Positions 63,100 to 64,000 of a stretch of DNA of 64,000 nucleotides are shown here, in pieces. Made by a program: the position numbers and the translations under genes. The notes beneath the pieces were generated by a model that ran no database searches, was not told the origin of the DNA, and was given only the letters and a program-made list of their open reading frames with translations. Source of the DNA: Paracholeplasma brassicae (GTDB lineage Bacteria; Bacillota_I; Bacilli_A; Acholeplasmatales; UBA5453); contig NC_022549.1 in assembly GCF_000967915.1 (NCBI RefSeq), positions 186,001 to 250,000 of the forward strand, read 5' to 3'. Numbering within the stretch: the first letter of the stretch is position 1; every line of letters starts with the position of its first letter.

Positions 63100-64000
63100 A
63101 TGTATGACGTATTAGTCGTCGGTGGTGGACACGCCGGAATCGAAGCGTGTTTGGCCGCAGCCCGCATGGGCAAAAAAACAGCGTTAGTAACAGGAAAGCT
63201 TGATCGCGTTGGGGCAATGAGTTGTAACCCATCGATTGGTGGACCAGCCAAAGGGATTGTTGTTCGAGAAATTGATGCGCTTGGTGGCCAAATGGCCAGA
63301 AGTGCAGACCTTGGACAAATCCAAATGAAAATGTTGAATCTTTCAAAAGGACCAGCAGTTTGGGCATTAAGAGCACAAATTGATAAGTTGGCGTATCCTA
63401 AGATCATGTTAGAGATACTAGAAAACCAAGAAAATCTAACGTTAATTGAAGCGTTAGTGGATCATTTAATTATTAATGACAACCAAGCGTGTGGCGTTGT
63501 TTTAGAATCAAACGAAGAAATCAAGTCAAAGACCGTGGTGATTACCACAGGTACTTATTTAGATAGCCGTATTCTAAGAGGACATGAAAAAACCGTGTCA
63601 GGCCCAGATGGTCAACCGACCACTAAAGGGATCTCAAAACAATTAGCAGACCTCGGATTTGAAATGGTCAGACTAAAAACAGGTACCCCGCCAAGGGTAC
63701 TAAAAAGTAGTATCGATTATACGAAGACTACCATTCAAAACGCGGACGACAAATTTCAAACGTTCAGCTTTGACCCACTAATCACAGAAATGGGTCATCA
63801 AGAACCTTGTTATTTGACTCACACCAACCTAGACACACATGGCATCATCAACATTAATCTTAATTTGTCATCAATGTATGGCGGCATTGTTGAAGGGGTA
63901 GGACCAAGGTACTGCCCATCGATCGAAGACAAAGTCGTTCGTTTCTCTGATAAAGAAAGACACCAAATCTTCCTAGAACCAGAAAGTATGGCCTTAGATG
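63100..64000 (+). CDS. mnmG: tRNA uridine-5-carboxymethylaminomethyl modification enzyme MnmG (partial)
   Basis: The reading frame from ATG 63100 stays open to the window end, giving 300 residues of an expected roughly 620. The N-terminal FAD motif is [19 protein letters not shown]. The GidA/MnmG signature [21 protein letters not shown] and [15 protein letters not shown] follow (quoted here as [10 protein letters not shown] and [12 protein letters not shown]). With MnmE it modifies U34 of tRNAs. The ribosome-binding site is TAGGAAGTG. No frameshift is seen in the visible part. Confidence 0.95.
   Translation, partial: MYDVLVVGGGHAGIEACLAAARMGKKTALVTGKLDRVGAMSCNPSIGGPAKGIVVREIDALGGQMARSADLGQIQMKMLNLSKGPAVWALRAQIDKLAYPKIMLEILENQENLTLIEALVDHLIINDNQACGVVLESNEEIKSKTVVITTGTYLDSRILRGHEKTVSGPDGQPTTKGISKQLADLGFEMVRLKTGTPPRVLKSSIDYTKTTIQNADDKFQTFSFDPLITEMGHQEPCYLTHTNLDTHGIININLNLSSMYGGIVEGVGPRYCPSIEDKVVRFSDKERHQIFLEPESMALD

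Noticed and set aside
63039-63407. Minus-strand frames of 92 and 122 residues at the right end
   Set aside because: They are shadows of mnmG, whose plus-strand frame from 63100 is unmistakable but runs off the window.
1-64000. Mycoplasma-type code (TGA as Trp)
   Set aside because: TGA ends several genes at expected lengths (mglA, the LytTR regulator, rbsK), and Trp is encoded by TGG throughout.
1-64000. tRNA genes, CRISPR arrays, insertion sequences, prophage
   Set aside because: Looked for tRNA T-arm patterns, regularly spaced repeats, transposase frames and phage genes; none seen.

Overview
The window is about 64 kb of a low-GC, Gram-positive-type bacterial chromosome using the standard code (TGA is a normal stop, e.g. 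at the end of mglA and of the LytTR regulator). Gene content points to an anaerobic fermenter: pyruvate formate-lyase and its activase, an Rnf complex plus an Nqr-like relative, flavodoxin, formate-THF ligase, transketolase, lipoproteins and Shine-Dalgarno-led, densely packed genes. Inferred best fit is a free-living Mollicutes/Firmicutes relative (Izemoplasmatales, Haloplasma or Acholeplasma-like). This is an impression from content, not a placement. I see no IS elements, prophage, CRISPR array, tRNA or rRNA.

Layout. 1-6 kb: small membrane protein, inositol-monophosphatase family enzyme, NADP-type glutamate dehydrogenase, VanZ-like protein, a candidate minus-strand small RNA, and a large P-loop protein. 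6.1-7.4 kb: a small exported peptide gene divergent from an RRNPP/Rgg-type regulator that carries two frameshifts, with a perfect palindrome between them; this looks like a peptide quorum-sensing cassette. 7.4-11.5 kb: thioredoxin-CcdA fusion, unknown protein, cysteine desulfurase, glutamine synthetase with a GlnR-like box. 11.6-20.2 kb: sugar regulon, with YesN/YesM two-component genes, a sugar-binding lipoprotein, MglB, MglA, MglC and two small membrane proteins, with a cre-like operator before mglB.

20.2-22.6 kb: minus-strand GHKL kinase and LytTR regulator, divergent from a candidate structured RNA with a C-rich loop, with a LytTR-type direct repeat between. 22.6-28.3 kb: ferredoxin-NADP reductase-like enzyme, pflB, pflA, MATE transporter. 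28.4-33.2 kb: LacI regulator and a nucleoside operon (GNAT, ribokinase, nucleoside hydrolase, DcuC-family transporter) behind a perfect LacI-type palindrome. 33.3-40.9 kb: galE, zinc-ribbon DUF805 protein, glycosyltransferase, fhs, folD, purB, flavodoxin. 40.9-46.1 kb: guanine riboswitch and purine permease, ppa, yebC, pyrR, glyA.

46.1-60.3 kb is an unusual electron-transfer region. The first set is rnfC-D-G-(triple FMN-binding-like protein)-E-A-(small Cys-rich membrane protein)-rnfB (short form). A flavinylation set follows (apbE, NusG-II-domain protein, Gx transporter), then rpmE, tdk, tadA and the SRP RNA. The second set is nqrB-C-D-E-F-like with no nqrA. Together these suggest an elaborate, flavin-based, ion-coupled redox system running between reduced ferredoxin/flavodoxin, NADH and perhaps extracytoplasmic acceptors. 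The window ends with an unknown membrane protein, transketolase, and the start of mnmG.
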